A DNA stretch of 64,000 bases from contig NZ_FJVE01000006.1 in assembly GCF_900078195.1 (NCBI RefSeq), forward strand, positions 924,143 through 988,142, written 5' to 3'. The position numbers and the translations under genes are program-made. Every line of letters begins with the position of its first letter. Positions within the stretch are counted from its first letter, which is position 1. The stretch comes from Clostridium sp. Marseille-P299 (GTDB lineage: Bacteria; Bacillota; Clostridia; Lachnospirales; Lachnospiraceae). Below, in pieces: positions 55,731 through 63,902 of the stretch. The notes below the pieces were generated by a model that saw nothing but the letters and a program-made list of their open reading frames with translations, ran no database searches and had not been told where the DNA came from.

Positions 55731-55942
55731 ACATCCCATGCATTGGTGAAGTTCATGTATTAGATTTATCTACATATAGGATTTATTTATATTGATCGTT
55801 TATTACTTAAGATTAATTTACATAAAACTATTGACATGATCCTATTGGATTTATTTATCCATAGAATTAATAATATAAAGTATATTAACCTATTTATTAC
55901 TTTTAATAAGTTTTTATTAACCAATTATTTATAATAACAAAA

Positions 55943-55979
55943 AAGCCAATTACTATTGTAAAACAATTGTAATTGACTT
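55943..55979 (-). terminator. Terminator of the tRNA operon
   Basis: AAG-C-CAATTAC-T-ATTGT pairs with ACAAT-T-GTAATTG-A-CTT around AAA; TTTTTTG follows on the minus strand. Confidence 0.8.
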
Positions 55980-55994
55980 CTTCCCATAATTCAA

Positions 55995-56069
55995 TCGGGG
56001 TGACAGGATTCGAACCTGCGACCTCTTGATCCCAAATCAAGCACTCTAGCCAAACTGAGCCACACCCCG
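55995..56069 (-). tRNA. tRNA-Pro (anticodon TGG), copy 2
   Basis: 75 nt, full cloverleaf: acceptor CGGGGTG/CACCCCG, anticodon stem CTTGA/TCAAG around TTTGGGA, T-loop TTCGAAT. Identical to the first gene of the operon (56797-56871). CCA is not encoded. Confidence 0.96.
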
Positions 56070-56120
56070 AGATTCACTATGTAGTTAACAAATGCCTTGT
56101 GAGCGTGCCCACAAGGCAAC

Positions 56121-56200
56121 TGCGGATGACAGGAGTTGAACCTGCACGGTCGCCCGCTAGATCCTAAGTCTAGTGCGTCTGCCAATTCCGCCACATCCGC
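56121..56200 (-). tRNA. tRNA-Leu (anticodon TAG)
   Basis: 80 nt with a long variable arm (CGGGCGACCG). Anticodon stem CTAGA/TCTAG, loop CTTAGGA. Acceptor GCGGATG/CATCCGC. Confidence 0.95.
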
Positions 56201-56233
56201 GTATAAAAAACACAAAAAATTGTATCTTTTACA

Positions 56234-56306
56234 TGAGACATCCGGGATTCGAACCCGGGACACCTTGATTAAAAGTCAAGTGCTCTACCGACTGAGCTAA
56301 TGTCCC
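56234..56306 (-). tRNA. tRNA-Lys (anticodon TTT)
   Basis: 73 nt. Anticodon stem CTTGA/TCAAG, loop CTTTTAA. Acceptor GGGACAT/ATGTCTC with one G-U pair. Confidence 0.96.
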
Positions 56307-56351
56307 ATCTTCTCTATCAAGAAGAAATAACTTTCCAATTTAAAATTGGAA

Positions 56352-56423
56352 CTGGGCTAGGTGGATTCGAACCACCGACTGCAGGAGTCAAAGTCCTGTG
56401 CCTTACCGCTTGGCGATAGCCCA
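56352..56423 (-). tRNA. tRNA-Gln (anticodon TTG)
   Basis: 72 nt. Anticodon stem CAGGA/TCCTG, loop CTTTGAC. Acceptor TGGGCTA/TAGCCCA, discriminator G. Confidence 0.96.
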
Positions 56424-56485
56424 ATAGCGAAAACCTATTAAACTTCAATATAATAATATTAAATATATATAATAGCTTTTGCAAG

Positions 56486-56560
56486 GGTGGATAAAGGGAT
56501 TCGAACCCTTGGCCTCCAGAGCCACAATCTGGCGCGCTAACCAACTGCGCTATACCCACC
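56486..56560 (-). tRNA. tRNA-His (anticodon GTG)
   Basis: 75 nt including the extra 5' G(-1) opposite C73. Anticodon stem CCAGA/TCTGG, loop TTGTGGC. Acceptor GTGGGTA/TATCCAC. Confidence 0.95.
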
Positions 56561-56591
56561 ACAAAACTCGTCTTTATTTTCTAAAGACAAC

Positions 56592-56665
56592 TGTGCCAGA
56601 AGGGATTCGAACCCCCGACACACGGCTTAGAAGGCCGTTGCTCTATCCAACTGAGCTACTAGCAC
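56592..56665 (-). tRNA. tRNA-Arg (anticodon TCT)
   Basis: 74 nt. Anticodon stem ACGGC/GCCGT, loop CTTCTAA. Acceptor GTGCTAG/CTGGCAC. Confidence 0.95.
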
Positions 56666-56705
56666 ATTTACGACAGCTTGTTTTAGATGTTTCTGTCAAA
56701 CATCA

Positions 56706-56776
56706 AGCGGGTGATGGGAATCGAACCCACGTATCTAGCTTGGAAGGCTAGTGTTCTACCATTGAACTACACCCGC
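56706..56776 (-). tRNA. tRNA-Gly (anticodon TCC)
   Basis: 71 nt. Anticodon stem CTAGC/GCTAG, loop CTTCCAA. Acceptor GCGGGTG/CACCCGC. Confidence 0.96.
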
Positions 56777-56796
56777 ATAGGGTTTTGTTTCTAAAG

Positions 56797-56871
56797 TCGG
56801 GGTGACAGGATTCGAACCTGCGACCTCTTGATCCCAAATCAAGCACTCTAGCCAAACTGAGCCACACCCCG
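56797..56871 (-). tRNA. tRNA-Pro (anticodon TGG), copy 1
   Basis: First gene of the tRNA operon; sequence identical to the last (55995-56069). Confidence 0.96.
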
Positions 56872-56950
56872 GATTAAAAACGATATTCAATTATCAAATT
56901 GCTTATCTCGTGTCTGTCGTTTGTTTTCATCACTGTCAGACGCAAGACAT

Positions 56951-56979
56951 ATTATATATGACTCAAAGAAGAATGTCAA
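56951..56979 (-). promoter_or_regulatory. Consensus promoter of the eight-tRNA operon
   Basis: Perfect TTGACA (56974-56979), 17-bp spacer, perfect TATAAT (56951-56956), with long A/T runs upstream resembling an UP element. No other promoter is seen within the cluster, so all eight tRNAs are probably one transcript. Confidence 0.85.
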
Positions 56980-57055
56980 CACTTTTTTTAAACTTTTTTT
57001 TATTTTTTTTAAATCCATTTTTAGCCAAGAAAAAAGTAATTTTTTGTATGGTATT

Positions 57056-57550
57056 TTAGTAGGCATTATCTACGTAATTTATCGTAAAATGAGCCTCTCC
57101 TCGTGGGTCAATATCCATGATAATAAAGGATGGTATTCTACCATCTTGTCGTGGCTGAGAGATACTACCTGGATTAATAGCCCAAATATTATCATCGGAT
57201 AAATCAATCATTGGACGATGTGTATGACCAAACATAACAATGTTGGCTCCATTAAGAACTGCCACTTCTTTGATTTGATCAACGCCATAATTAACTCCGT
57301 ATTTATGTCCATGAGTTATCATAATATAGTATTTCCCCAATTGTATAAAATCATCTCGGGGAATTTCTGTAAAATAATCATTGTTTCCAGAAACCATTGC
57401 TACTGGACAATTAACCATTCCTTTAATATATCTCTCATCACCTTCAAAGTCACCCAGATGAATTAATAAATCAACGGGTTGAACTTTTTCTAGTACACGT
57501 TCTAAATAATAACATTTATTGTGAGAATCACTTACAATTAGTACTTTCAT
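57056..57550 (-). CDS. Metallophosphoesterase, YfcE/MJ0936 family
   Basis: 164 residues. Metal ligands: DSHN (7-10), HLGDFEG (about 31-37), SGNND (about 54-58), THGH (about 79-82) and GHTH (about 109-112). Hydrolyses phosphodiesters; physiological substrate unknown. Starts 3 bp after rdgB, a conserved pair. Confidence 0.93.
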   Translation of the reverse strand: MKVLIVSDSHNKCYYLERVLEKVQPVDLLIHLGDFEGDERYIKGMVNCPVAMVSGNNDYFTEIPRDDFIQLGKYYIMITHGHKYGVNYGVDQIKEVAVLNGANIVMFGHTHRPMIDLSDDNIWAINPGSISQPRQDGRIPSFIIMDIDPRGEAHFTINYVDNAY

Positions 57551-57553
57551 GTA

Positions 57554-58147
57554 TTATTCTCCTGAAATTAACTCAGTTTTAATTGCATTTAACGCTTTAG
57601 CACGATGGCTAATCTTATTTTTTTGTTCCATAGATAATTCTGCTGCCGTACATGAAAACTCTGGCACATAAAAGATTGGATCATAACCAAACCCATTCTC
57701 GCCTGCAATTTCATGTGCAATTCTACCTTCAATGGTTGCTTGCTTTGTAATACATCTTCCATCAGGATATGCAAGTGCAATTGCACAAACAAAGCGCGCG
57801 GTTCTCTTATCCTCGCTAACATCCTTTAATTGATCTAAAAAATATTGATTTTTGATATCATAAGAAGTTGTTTCACCTAAAAAACGTGCCGAATAAATAC
57901 CTGGCTCTTTGTTAAGATAGTCAATTTCTAAACCTGAATCGTCAGCAAGTGCCATTTCACCGGTCAACTCCATGACTTTTTTAGCCTTAATTATTGCATT
58001 TTCTTCAAATGTTTTACCATCTTCGATTATTTCAGGATTTAATCCAGCTTCTTTAAGAGAAACTACTTCATAGTCTAAATCTTTTAATATTAATCGAATT
58101 TCTTTCATCTTACCTTCATTGGTTGTTGCAAAAATAATTCGTTTCAT
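57554..58147 (-). CDS. rdgB: XTP/dITP diphosphatase (RdgB/HAM1)
   Basis: 197 residues. Removes non-canonical purine triphosphates such as dITP and XTP. FATTNEGKMKEI at the N-terminus, ALADDSGLEIDYL (about 65-77), GENGFGYDPIFYVP (about 150) and KNKISHRAKAL substrate loop. Upstream ATG 58159 overlaps the GGAGG RBS; start is 58147. Confidence 0.95.
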   Translation of the reverse strand: MKRIIFATTNEGKMKEIRLILKDLDYEVVSLKEAGLNPEIIEDGKTFEENAIIKAKKVMELTGEMALADDSGLEIDYLNKEPGIYSARFLGETTSYDIKNQYFLDQLKDVSEDKRTARFVCAIALAYPDGRCITKQATIEGRIAHEIAGENGFGYDPIFYVPEFSCTAAELSMEQKNKISHRAKALNAIKTELISGE

Positions 58148-58225
58148 CTTATCCTCCATACTGGCACAGACTTACCTTTTCTATTTTATTCAAAATCTTA
58201 TATAATCTTTATTTCTTTGTCAACT

Positions 58226-59377
58226 TCAATTTCTTACAGACGAATCAATCTCTTCTAATGCCCTTAAAATCGCGTTATAGATGCCTTTGGCAACTAGTTT
58301 ACGATTTGACTCTTGCAATAGAAAATTAAGATCACTGGTATTAGACATAAAGCCAACCTCAACAAGTGCAACAGGAACCTTTGCATCTCCAATAATCTGA
58401 ACATTTTGACTTCTTGGAACAATTCCTCTATTATTTTTATTAATGAGTTGATTTACCTCGTCTAAACAAATCTCAGCAAAATCTATGGATCGAAAGGAAG
58501 TTAATTCATTCTGCTTTTCATTATACAAGACCTCAATACCATTCGTAGTAGTATCCTCACTTGCATTACAATGAATACTTAAAAATAAATCTGCATTCAC
58601 TGCATTAGCTAATCCAACTCTTTGGCTAAGTGATAATTTCCTATCTGTTGTCCTTGTATAATAAACTTTAAAATCTGCTTGTTCTAAGTATTCTTTTAGA
58701 TATAAAAGCATGCTTAAATTCATATCTTTTTCTAAATGCTCAAACCCACTTGAGTATGTACCACTATCGATTCCACCATGCCCCGCATCAATTACTACTA
58801 TTTTCTCATATACATCTTTCGGCTGCAATAATGCTATGTAGAAATTATCATTGTCTTCATATATCTTGTATGCATAGGTAGTATCTAACAAAAACGTGAT
58901 TTGAATACTATACTCACCATTAACATCTACATTACCATATGCAATATTATATGACTTGACAGAATCCGAATAAGATTTTATTTGATTATGTAATATTGAA
59001 AATTGCATTGGATTTGATAATGTCAAAATGATGCTAGAATCAACTGCTAAATCTTCTAATTCAAGCTTGGTAGTACGATTTAATCCAACTGGTTTTTCAA
59101 TAATAATACATTTATCTCCAATTATATCCCTAAGATTTTCATCTTCTTTTCCTAAGGTATCTATCCACTCACCACTTAAATTTTCATAAATTCCGTCTAA
59201 TTTTTCATCATTATTTGATAAGTTTTTTGTTGTATTTTCCGAATTCATTGATTCTTTTTCATTTGCATAAGATACATTTTCTTTATTACTTTGATTATAA
59301 TATGAAAAGAAAAACACAAAGAGCATAAGTAACACACTGTACACCGCAGCTCGCTTTAACAACCTTTCTTCTGACAT
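58226..59377 (-). CDS. N-acetylmuramoyl-L-alanine amidase (Amidase_3)
   Basis: 383 residues. One N-terminal membrane segment (about 8-25), a middle region of about 150 residues with beta strands (possible AMIN-like domain), then Amidase_3: VIDAGHGGIDSGTYSSG (about 196-212), zinc Glu following in HLEKDMNL, SIHCNASEDTT (about 268) and VEVGFMSNTSDL with catalytic Glu (about 341). Cleaves wall stem peptides; outside the membrane. In spore formers such enzymes act in growth, separation or spore lysis; which applies here is unclear. Confidence 0.92.
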   Translation of the reverse strand: MSEERLLKRAAVYSVLLMLFVFFFSYYNQSNKENVSYANEKESMNSENTTKNLSNNDEKLDGIYENLSGEWIDTLGKEDENLRDIIGDKCIIIEKPVGLNRTTKLELEDLAVDSSIILTLSNPMQFSILHNQIKSYSDSVKSYNIAYGNVDVNGEYSIQITFLLDTTYAYKIYEDNDNFYIALLQPKDVYEKIVVIDAGHGGIDSGTYSSGFEHLEKDMNLSMLLYLKEYLEQADFKVYYTRTTDRKLSLSQRVGLANAVNADLFLSIHCNASEDTTTNGIEVLYNEKQNELTSFRSIDFAEICLDEVNQLINKNNRGIVPRSQNVQIIGDAKVPVALVEVGFMSNTSDLNFLLQESNRKLVAKGIYNAILRALEEIDSSVRN

Positions 59378-59607
59378 TTAATGTCCTCCTAGGAAAATAA
59401 CCAACAAGTTATCTTAACAAGTTAAGTATACTATGTTTTAATATACCTGTCATTATAAATATCGGACGTTTTGTCGAAAATTTGTACAACTTTATGGGCG
59501 ATTAAAATTGAAATTTAGAGAAATAACGCCTATAATATAGCATAACCCAAACAGACATTTATAAATGTGTTTTTTTGCCCATAAACCAAAAATATGAGGA
59601 GGATTTT

Positions 59608-60528
59608 ATGAGTTCAACTATAAACATTAAACAAAAAGATGGTTACGAGACAATTATCTATCCTTATCTTAGTGAATCTAATAATTTAAAAGGTACTTTT
59701 CTAATTTTTCATGGAATGGCTGAACACCATAGACGTTATGAAACTTTTGCTAAGTTTCTAAATAGTTATGGATATGATGTTTATCTTTACAATCATAGGG
59801 GCCATGGTAATGATAAGACGAAAGAAGATCTTGGCTTTTTCTCAACTACAAATGGTCATAAAAAAGTTGTTGCTGATGCGATTTCTATAATAAAATACGT
59901 AAAGAAAAACAATCGTTCCAACCGAATTATTCTTTTCGGTCATAGCATGGGTTCTATTATTTTAAGAAATGTCCTACAGCATTATGATGATGTAGATTGC
60001 GCTATTATATCTGGATCCACATATCCGCCTATAATGCTTACAAAAGCAGGACTCATCATCTCCTCTATTGAAAAGAAAATAAAAGGTCCAAAGTATCGGT
60101 CTAAATTTTTAGATCGCTTAATTTTTCAAGGAAATCAATATAAAAAGTTAAATACAAAGACTTCATTTGATTGGTTGTCTAGAAATACTTCCCATGTTGA
60201 TGCCTATATCAAGGACCCATACTGCGGATTTATATGTACGACTAGTTTTTATAACGATTTGTTTCATTTAACTTTAAATGCTTCAAAACCAGAGTTTATC
60301 AAAAAGACAAAGAAAGACTTACCTCTTCTTATTATTAGTGGCGATAAAGATCCAGTTAGTGCATATGGAACACAAATAACAAAATATTTTCAACTTCTTC
60401 AAAGTTTAGGTTTTAAACGTGTCGATTGTACTTTATATTCAGAAGGAAGACATGAATTATTAAACGAATTAAATAGTGCAGATATTATGAACGATATTAA
60501 AGACTGGGTGGAAAAGCAATTAACATAA
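59608..60528 (+). CDS. Alpha/beta hydrolase, monoglyceride lipase/lysophospholipase type
   Basis: 306 residues. Hydrolase_4 fold: LIFHGMAEHHRRYETFAKFL with YLYNHRGHGND, nucleophile Ser in FGHSMGSIIL (GxSxG, about 114), catalytic Asp in ISGDKDPVSAYG and His in EGRHELLNEL. No signal peptide. Frame extends to 59575, but ATGAGTTC at 59608 follows GGAGG. Stands alone on the plus strand. Confidence 0.93.
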   Translation: MSSTINIKQKDGYETIIYPYLSESNNLKGTFLIFHGMAEHHRRYETFAKFLNSYGYDVYLYNHRGHGNDKTKEDLGFFSTTNGHKKVVADAISIIKYVKKNNRSNRIILFGHSMGSIILRNVLQHYDDVDCAIISGSTYPPIMLTKAGLIISSIEKKIKGPKYRSKFLDRLIFQGNQYKKLNTKTSFDWLSRNTSHVDAYIKDPYCGFICTTSFYNDLFHLTLNASKPEFIKKTKKDLPLLIISGDKDPVSAYGTQITKYFQLLQSLGFKRVDCTLYSEGRHELLNELNSADIMNDIKDWVEKQLT

Positions 60529-60562
60529 TCTTTGATAGAACGAAGCATTTATTCTTCAAAAA

Positions 60563-60599
60563 AACTGCTATGCCTAATTTTTTATAGGGCATAGCAGTT
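60563..60599. terminator. Bidirectional terminator between lipase and RNA methyltransferase genes
   Basis: AACTGCTATGCC (60563-60574) and its perfect complement (60588-60599), 13-nt loop; convergent genes end on both sides. Confidence 0.85.
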
Positions 60600-60626
60600 C
60601 TTAACTTCTTACTATTAAATTTTCAA

Positions 60627-61775
60627 TTACTTATTTTTTTTCGGTGGTCTAGGTCCCATAAATTGATAAAAATATGTTTTCAGCATACCATTATAAATCT
60701 TGCGATTCTTATCTGCTTTTCTACCAATGTATTTTTCCGCCTCTTCATAACTTGTTATTAAAAAGCAAGACCAAGAGTCTAGTCCATTATAAGCTTTTCC
60801 AATTTCTTTATATAAAGCAGGCATTGCCTTTCTCTCTTCTAAACGCTCCCCATAAGGTGGGTTCGTTATAATAAATCCATATTTTTTAGGACTGCTAAGG
60901 TCACTTACAGCACGTTGCTGAAAATGAATATGTTCATCTACGCCAGCTACAATCGCATTTTGTCTTGCTGCCTTAACTATTTCACCGTCGATATCATAAC
61001 CTTGAATATTCATTTCAACATCATGTAATATCATAGAATTAGCTTCTTCTACCGTATTATACCATAACTTTTTAGGAATCATATCTTTCCATTGTTCTGA
61101 TAAGAAAGAACGATTTAAACCAGGTGCAATTTTGGCTCCAATCATCGCTGCCTCAATTGGAAATGTTCCACTACCACAAAATGGATCTACTAGAATACGG
61201 TCTTTATTCCATGGGGTTAGTAATATCAATGCTGCTGCAAGTGTTTCTGTAATTGGAGCCTTAGAGATTAATTTACGATATCCCCTTTTATGAAGGGATT
61301 CTCCAGTTGTATCAATTCCGATTGTAATTTCATCTTTCATAAATGTTACACGAATCGGGTATTCATTTCCTGTTTCTTCAAACCATTCTACCTTATATTT
61401 TTCTTTTAGTCGTTCTACCATTGCCTTCTTCATGATTGATTGAATATCTGAAGGGCTAAATAATTTACTTTTTATCGAAGTTGCTTTTGCAACCCAAAAC
61501 TTCCCGTCTTTAGGTATAAAGTTTTCCCAAGGTAGCTGTTTTGTCTTTTCAAACAATTCATCAAAGGTTTCTGCTTTAAATTTTGCAACTTTAAGTAGAA
61601 TACGTTCTGTTGTTCTTAAAAACATATTTGCTCTACATATCGCTAATTCGTCACCAAGAAAAGTAATTCTTCCATCTTCAACGCTAACGATTTCATAACC
61701 TAAATCCATTATTTCTTTTTTTAACACTGCTTCTAGTCCAAAATGACAAGGAGCAATAAATTCATATTGACTCAT
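60627..61775 (-). CDS. Class I SAM-dependent RNA methyltransferase with THUMP domain (RlmL/YpsC type)
   Basis: 382 residues. Ferredoxin-like and THUMP region at about 1-155, then a Rossmann methyltransferase: LVDPFCGSGTFPIEAAMIGA (SAM site, about 190-210), GYDIDGEIVKAAR, and NPPYGERLEERKAM (NPPY, about 310) for N2-guanine methylation. Probably methylates 23S rRNA G2445-equivalent. Start moved from 61787 to 61775, because GGAGG lies in the first codons. Confidence 0.93.
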   Translation of the reverse strand: MSQYEFIAPCHFGLEAVLKKEIMDLGYEIVSVEDGRITFLGDELAICRANMFLRTTERILLKVAKFKAETFDELFEKTKQLPWENFIPKDGKFWVAKATSIKSKLFSPSDIQSIMKKAMVERLKEKYKVEWFEETGNEYPIRVTFMKDEITIGIDTTGESLHKRGYRKLISKAPITETLAAALILLTPWNKDRILVDPFCGSGTFPIEAAMIGAKIAPGLNRSFLSEQWKDMIPKKLWYNTVEEANSMILHDVEMNIQGYDIDGEIVKAARQNAIVAGVDEHIHFQQRAVSDLSSPKKYGFIITNPPYGERLEERKAMPALYKEIGKAYNGLDSWSCFLITSYEEAEKYIGRKADKNRKIYNGMLKTYFYQFMGPRPPKKNK

Positions 61776-61842
61776 TCGTTCCTCCAAAGTTTTTCTAAAG
61801 CTATTTTAATTCTCTTTTACATAACAGTCAATGTAATACTAA

Positions 61843-62145
61843 TTATTTCACCAAATTTCCTCGATATGCACGTAAACCACCCGCAAGATTGATAGTAAAA
61901 AGTCCTTTTTGTGCTAAATTTCTTGCTGCACGTAAGCTTAAGTTTCCTCGATCACAATATAATACAATGGTTTCATAAGGATATAACAACTCTAAATTTG
62001 CCTCTATCTCCTCATATGGTATATTGATTGCATATTCTAAATGTCCTCTTTTATACTCCATTTGATCTCTTACATCAACAATTAAAGCATTATCTTTTCC
62101 AAGATATCTATTAATTTCACTAAATCTAACTGTTTCAAACCTCAT
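61843..62145 (-). CDS. Rhodanese-like domain protein
   Basis: 100 residues; a single rhodanese domain: NALIVDVRDQMEYKRGHLEY, PYEETIVLYCDRGNLSLRAA with active-site Cys at about 72, and GLFTINLAGGLRAYRG. Possible sulfur carrier. The frame starts at a GTG seven codons upstream, but ATG 62145 fits the domain better. It lies 67 bp downstream of an unrelated ORF boundary. Confidence 0.9.
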   Translation of the reverse strand: MRFETVRFSEINRYLGKDNALIVDVRDQMEYKRGHLEYAINIPYEEIEANLELLYPYETIVLYCDRGNLSLRAARNLAQKGLFTINLAGGLRAYRGNLVK

Positions 62146-62211
62146 AGGCACACCTACTCTCTTCACTATTATTCTATGCGAATCGACATGCCTTGTGCTT
62201 TATCTACAACA

Positions 62212-62239
62212 AAAAAAGCTACCTTTCGGTAGCTTTTTT
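62212..62239 (-). terminator. Terminator of the Asn/Ala-rich gene
   Basis: AAAAAAGCTACC (62212-62223), TTTC loop, GGTAGCTTTTTT (62228-62239); strong T-run on the minus strand. Confidence 0.85.
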
Positions 62240-62254
62240 AAATTTGCTAGCAGA

Positions 62255-62491
62255 TTATCTAGTTGTTTTGTTACTAGAACTGTTTTGATTATTATTCGAA
62301 GCATTGTTTCTAGATGCACTCGTAGTATTACTTTGAGATGCATTGTTCGCATTGTTCGCATTGTTCGCATTGTTTGCGTTATTTGCGTTATTTGCGTTTT
62401 GCGCATTCTGAGATGCATTTCTTGTTTTACTTTGCGCATTCTGAGAATTCGTATTTTTTGAAGTATAGTCATTGCTATAATTTTGTGCCAT
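62255..62491 (-). CDS. Small Asn/Ala/Ser/Gln-rich protein, possibly spore-related
   Basis: 78 residues from ATG 62491 behind AGGAGG. It begins MAQNYSNDYTSKNTNS and contains six NAN-type units (9-bp DNA repeats around 62337-62400), then SRNNASNNNQNSSS. Almost no hydrophobic residues, no Cys, basic end. The composition is like gamma-type small acid-soluble spore proteins, but the gamma-SASP repeats themselves are not seen, so this is only a resemblance. The 9-bp repeat probably varies in copy number between strains. Confidence 0.65.
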   Translation of the reverse strand: MAQNYSNDYTSKNTNSQNAQSKTRNASQNAQNANNANNANNANNANNANNASQSNTTSASRNNASNNNQNSSSNKTTR

Positions 62492-62695
62492 GATATTTCC
62501 TCCTAAAGAAATAATTATTATGATACTACAAAAGATATTATCTTCTCTTTTTTCTATTTTATTCATTATAAAAAAAATTATAAAAAATTACATATTGCAA
62601 TTTACATAAATTTGTATTATGATAATGGAGTATCGAAAATTTTATTTTTGATGCACTATATAACCCCTTATTAATTATTTATACTCCCCTCAACG

Positions 62696-62726
62696 AAACG
62701 CCAGGTAGCTCCCCTACCTGGCGTTT
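62696..62726 (-). terminator. Terminator-like stem after the cupin gene
   Basis: AAACGCCAGGTAG (62696-62708), 5-nt loop, CTACCTGGCGTTT (62714-62726). Perfect 13-bp stem; weak T-run. Confidence 0.7.
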
Positions 62727-62742
62727 CTATTTGTTATATTTA

Positions 62743-63066
62743 CTACTTTAAAAAATCATCTCTTTTTGGATTAAATACATCCACAAGCTTTCCTGCTTCT
62801 AGGCACACAACTCCATGCACAGCATTACTTTTCATATAAACGCTATCACCTTTTTTTACAATTTGTGTTTCACCATCGATTGTAAATTCAAAAGCACCTT
62901 CTGCTACGTATGTAATTTGCAAATGTTCATGCGAATGTACATTCCCAGCAGCTCCTTTTTCAAAGGTTATCTCACACATCATTAACTCATCTGAATATGA
63001 TAATATTTTTCTACTTACTCCTGGTTCACATGGTGTTGCTATGCAATCTTCATTTTTTACAAACAT
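62743..63066 (-). CDS. Cupin-domain protein
   Basis: 107 residues. Two cupin motifs: GNVHSHEHLQITYVAEGAFE (about 41-60, His and Glu metal ligands) and GDSVYMKSNAVHG (about 73-85). A small single-domain cupin such as those induced by sugar or aromatic substrates; ligand unknown. RBS GAAAGG. Confidence 0.9.
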   Translation of the reverse strand: MFVKNEDCIATPCEPGVSRKILSYSDELMMCEITFEKGAAGNVHSHEHLQITYVAEGAFEFTIDGETQIVKKGDSVYMKSNAVHGVVCLEAGKLVDVFNPKRDDFLK

Positions 63067-63190
63067 ATTGTTTTCCTTTCATAACATCTTATCTTTATGT
63101 TTATCATTTTCCTAAATTACAACATAAATTAATAATTTATATTAATAAAATGTTATTTACCTACTTACCTAAGTCTTAAAAACAATTTTA

Positions 63191-63712
63191 TTACCTTCTC
63201 ATATTTCTAATCAGCGTAACACCAAAATATATTAATAACAAAGGTACACCAATTTTAAAGAAAATACGTAATGCAATACCGCCAATCCAAAAAACGATAT
63301 TAAATACAATAGCAAGTAAAAGAATTAAAATAATAGCTAATAACCATCCAGGCATATTAAATACACGCATTTTGGAATTTCTGTTATAGTTATTGTTCTC
63401 AACATTTTGACCAGATTGATTTTGATATCCAGATGAAGAATAAGAAGATTCACTATGATAGCTTCTTTGGTCTGCATCATAATCGTATGAATAATGCTTA
63501 CCACTTCCATGATTCATCTGATACGTATCAATTATTGTCCTTGCAATTAATCTAGGATCACCCAGAGCTTCTGTAATCTCTTCTTCTGTCTTCTGGCTTT
63601 TCTGATCTTGCATATAGTTTTCATAATATTTTAAATTGCTTTTAATCTCACTAGCAGGAACTTCGCCTTCTAACGCCTGTTCTAACTCGATTAAAAAATT
63701 ATTAATTGTCAT
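63191..63712 (-). CDS. HAAS/DUF1700-domain membrane protein
   Basis: 173 residues. N-terminal HAAS-type helical domain (about 1-62: NFLIELEQALEGEVPASEIK; EEEITEALGDPRLIARTIID), a Tyr/Ser/Asn-rich linker and two close membrane helices (about 122-165: WLLAIILILLLAIVFNIVFW; ALRIFFKIGVPLLLIYFGVT). Such proteins are usually encoded with a PadR-type regulator that controls them; no PadR gene is visible here, and the frame to the right (63903-64000) does not resemble one. Confidence 0.85.
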   Translation of the reverse strand: MTINNFLIELEQALEGEVPASEIKSNLKYYENYMQDQKSQKTEEEITEALGDPRLIARTIIDTYQMNHGSGKHYSYDYDADQRSYHSESSYSSSGYQNQSGQNVENNNYNRNSKMRVFNMPGWLLAIILILLLAIVFNIVFWIGGIALRIFFKIGVPLLLIYFGVTLIRNMRR

Positions 63713-63902
63713 TTTGAGTCTCCTATATCTAATCTAATAATATTATCATTACTCAAGTTTCAAATTTTATACCATTTTATCACAAAGCATATCTAAGGTA
63801 AATGAAAGTTCCATTAACTTTAGATTAATATTTTAATTATTTTATATTTATTTTATAATTTGAAAGATTCCAGGGTAGTGTCAATAATTTTGTGTAAATA
63901 GT

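Noticed and set aside
55511..55756. 81-codon ORF on the minus strand as a gene
   Set aside because: No ribosome-binding site, sequence is a degenerate 33-bp repeat; kept as a repeat, not as CDS.
55991..56751. Several ORFs of 80-90 codons across the tRNA cluster
   Set aside because: They are shadows of tRNA genes on both strands; the apparent protein sequences come from T-loop and acceptor repeats.
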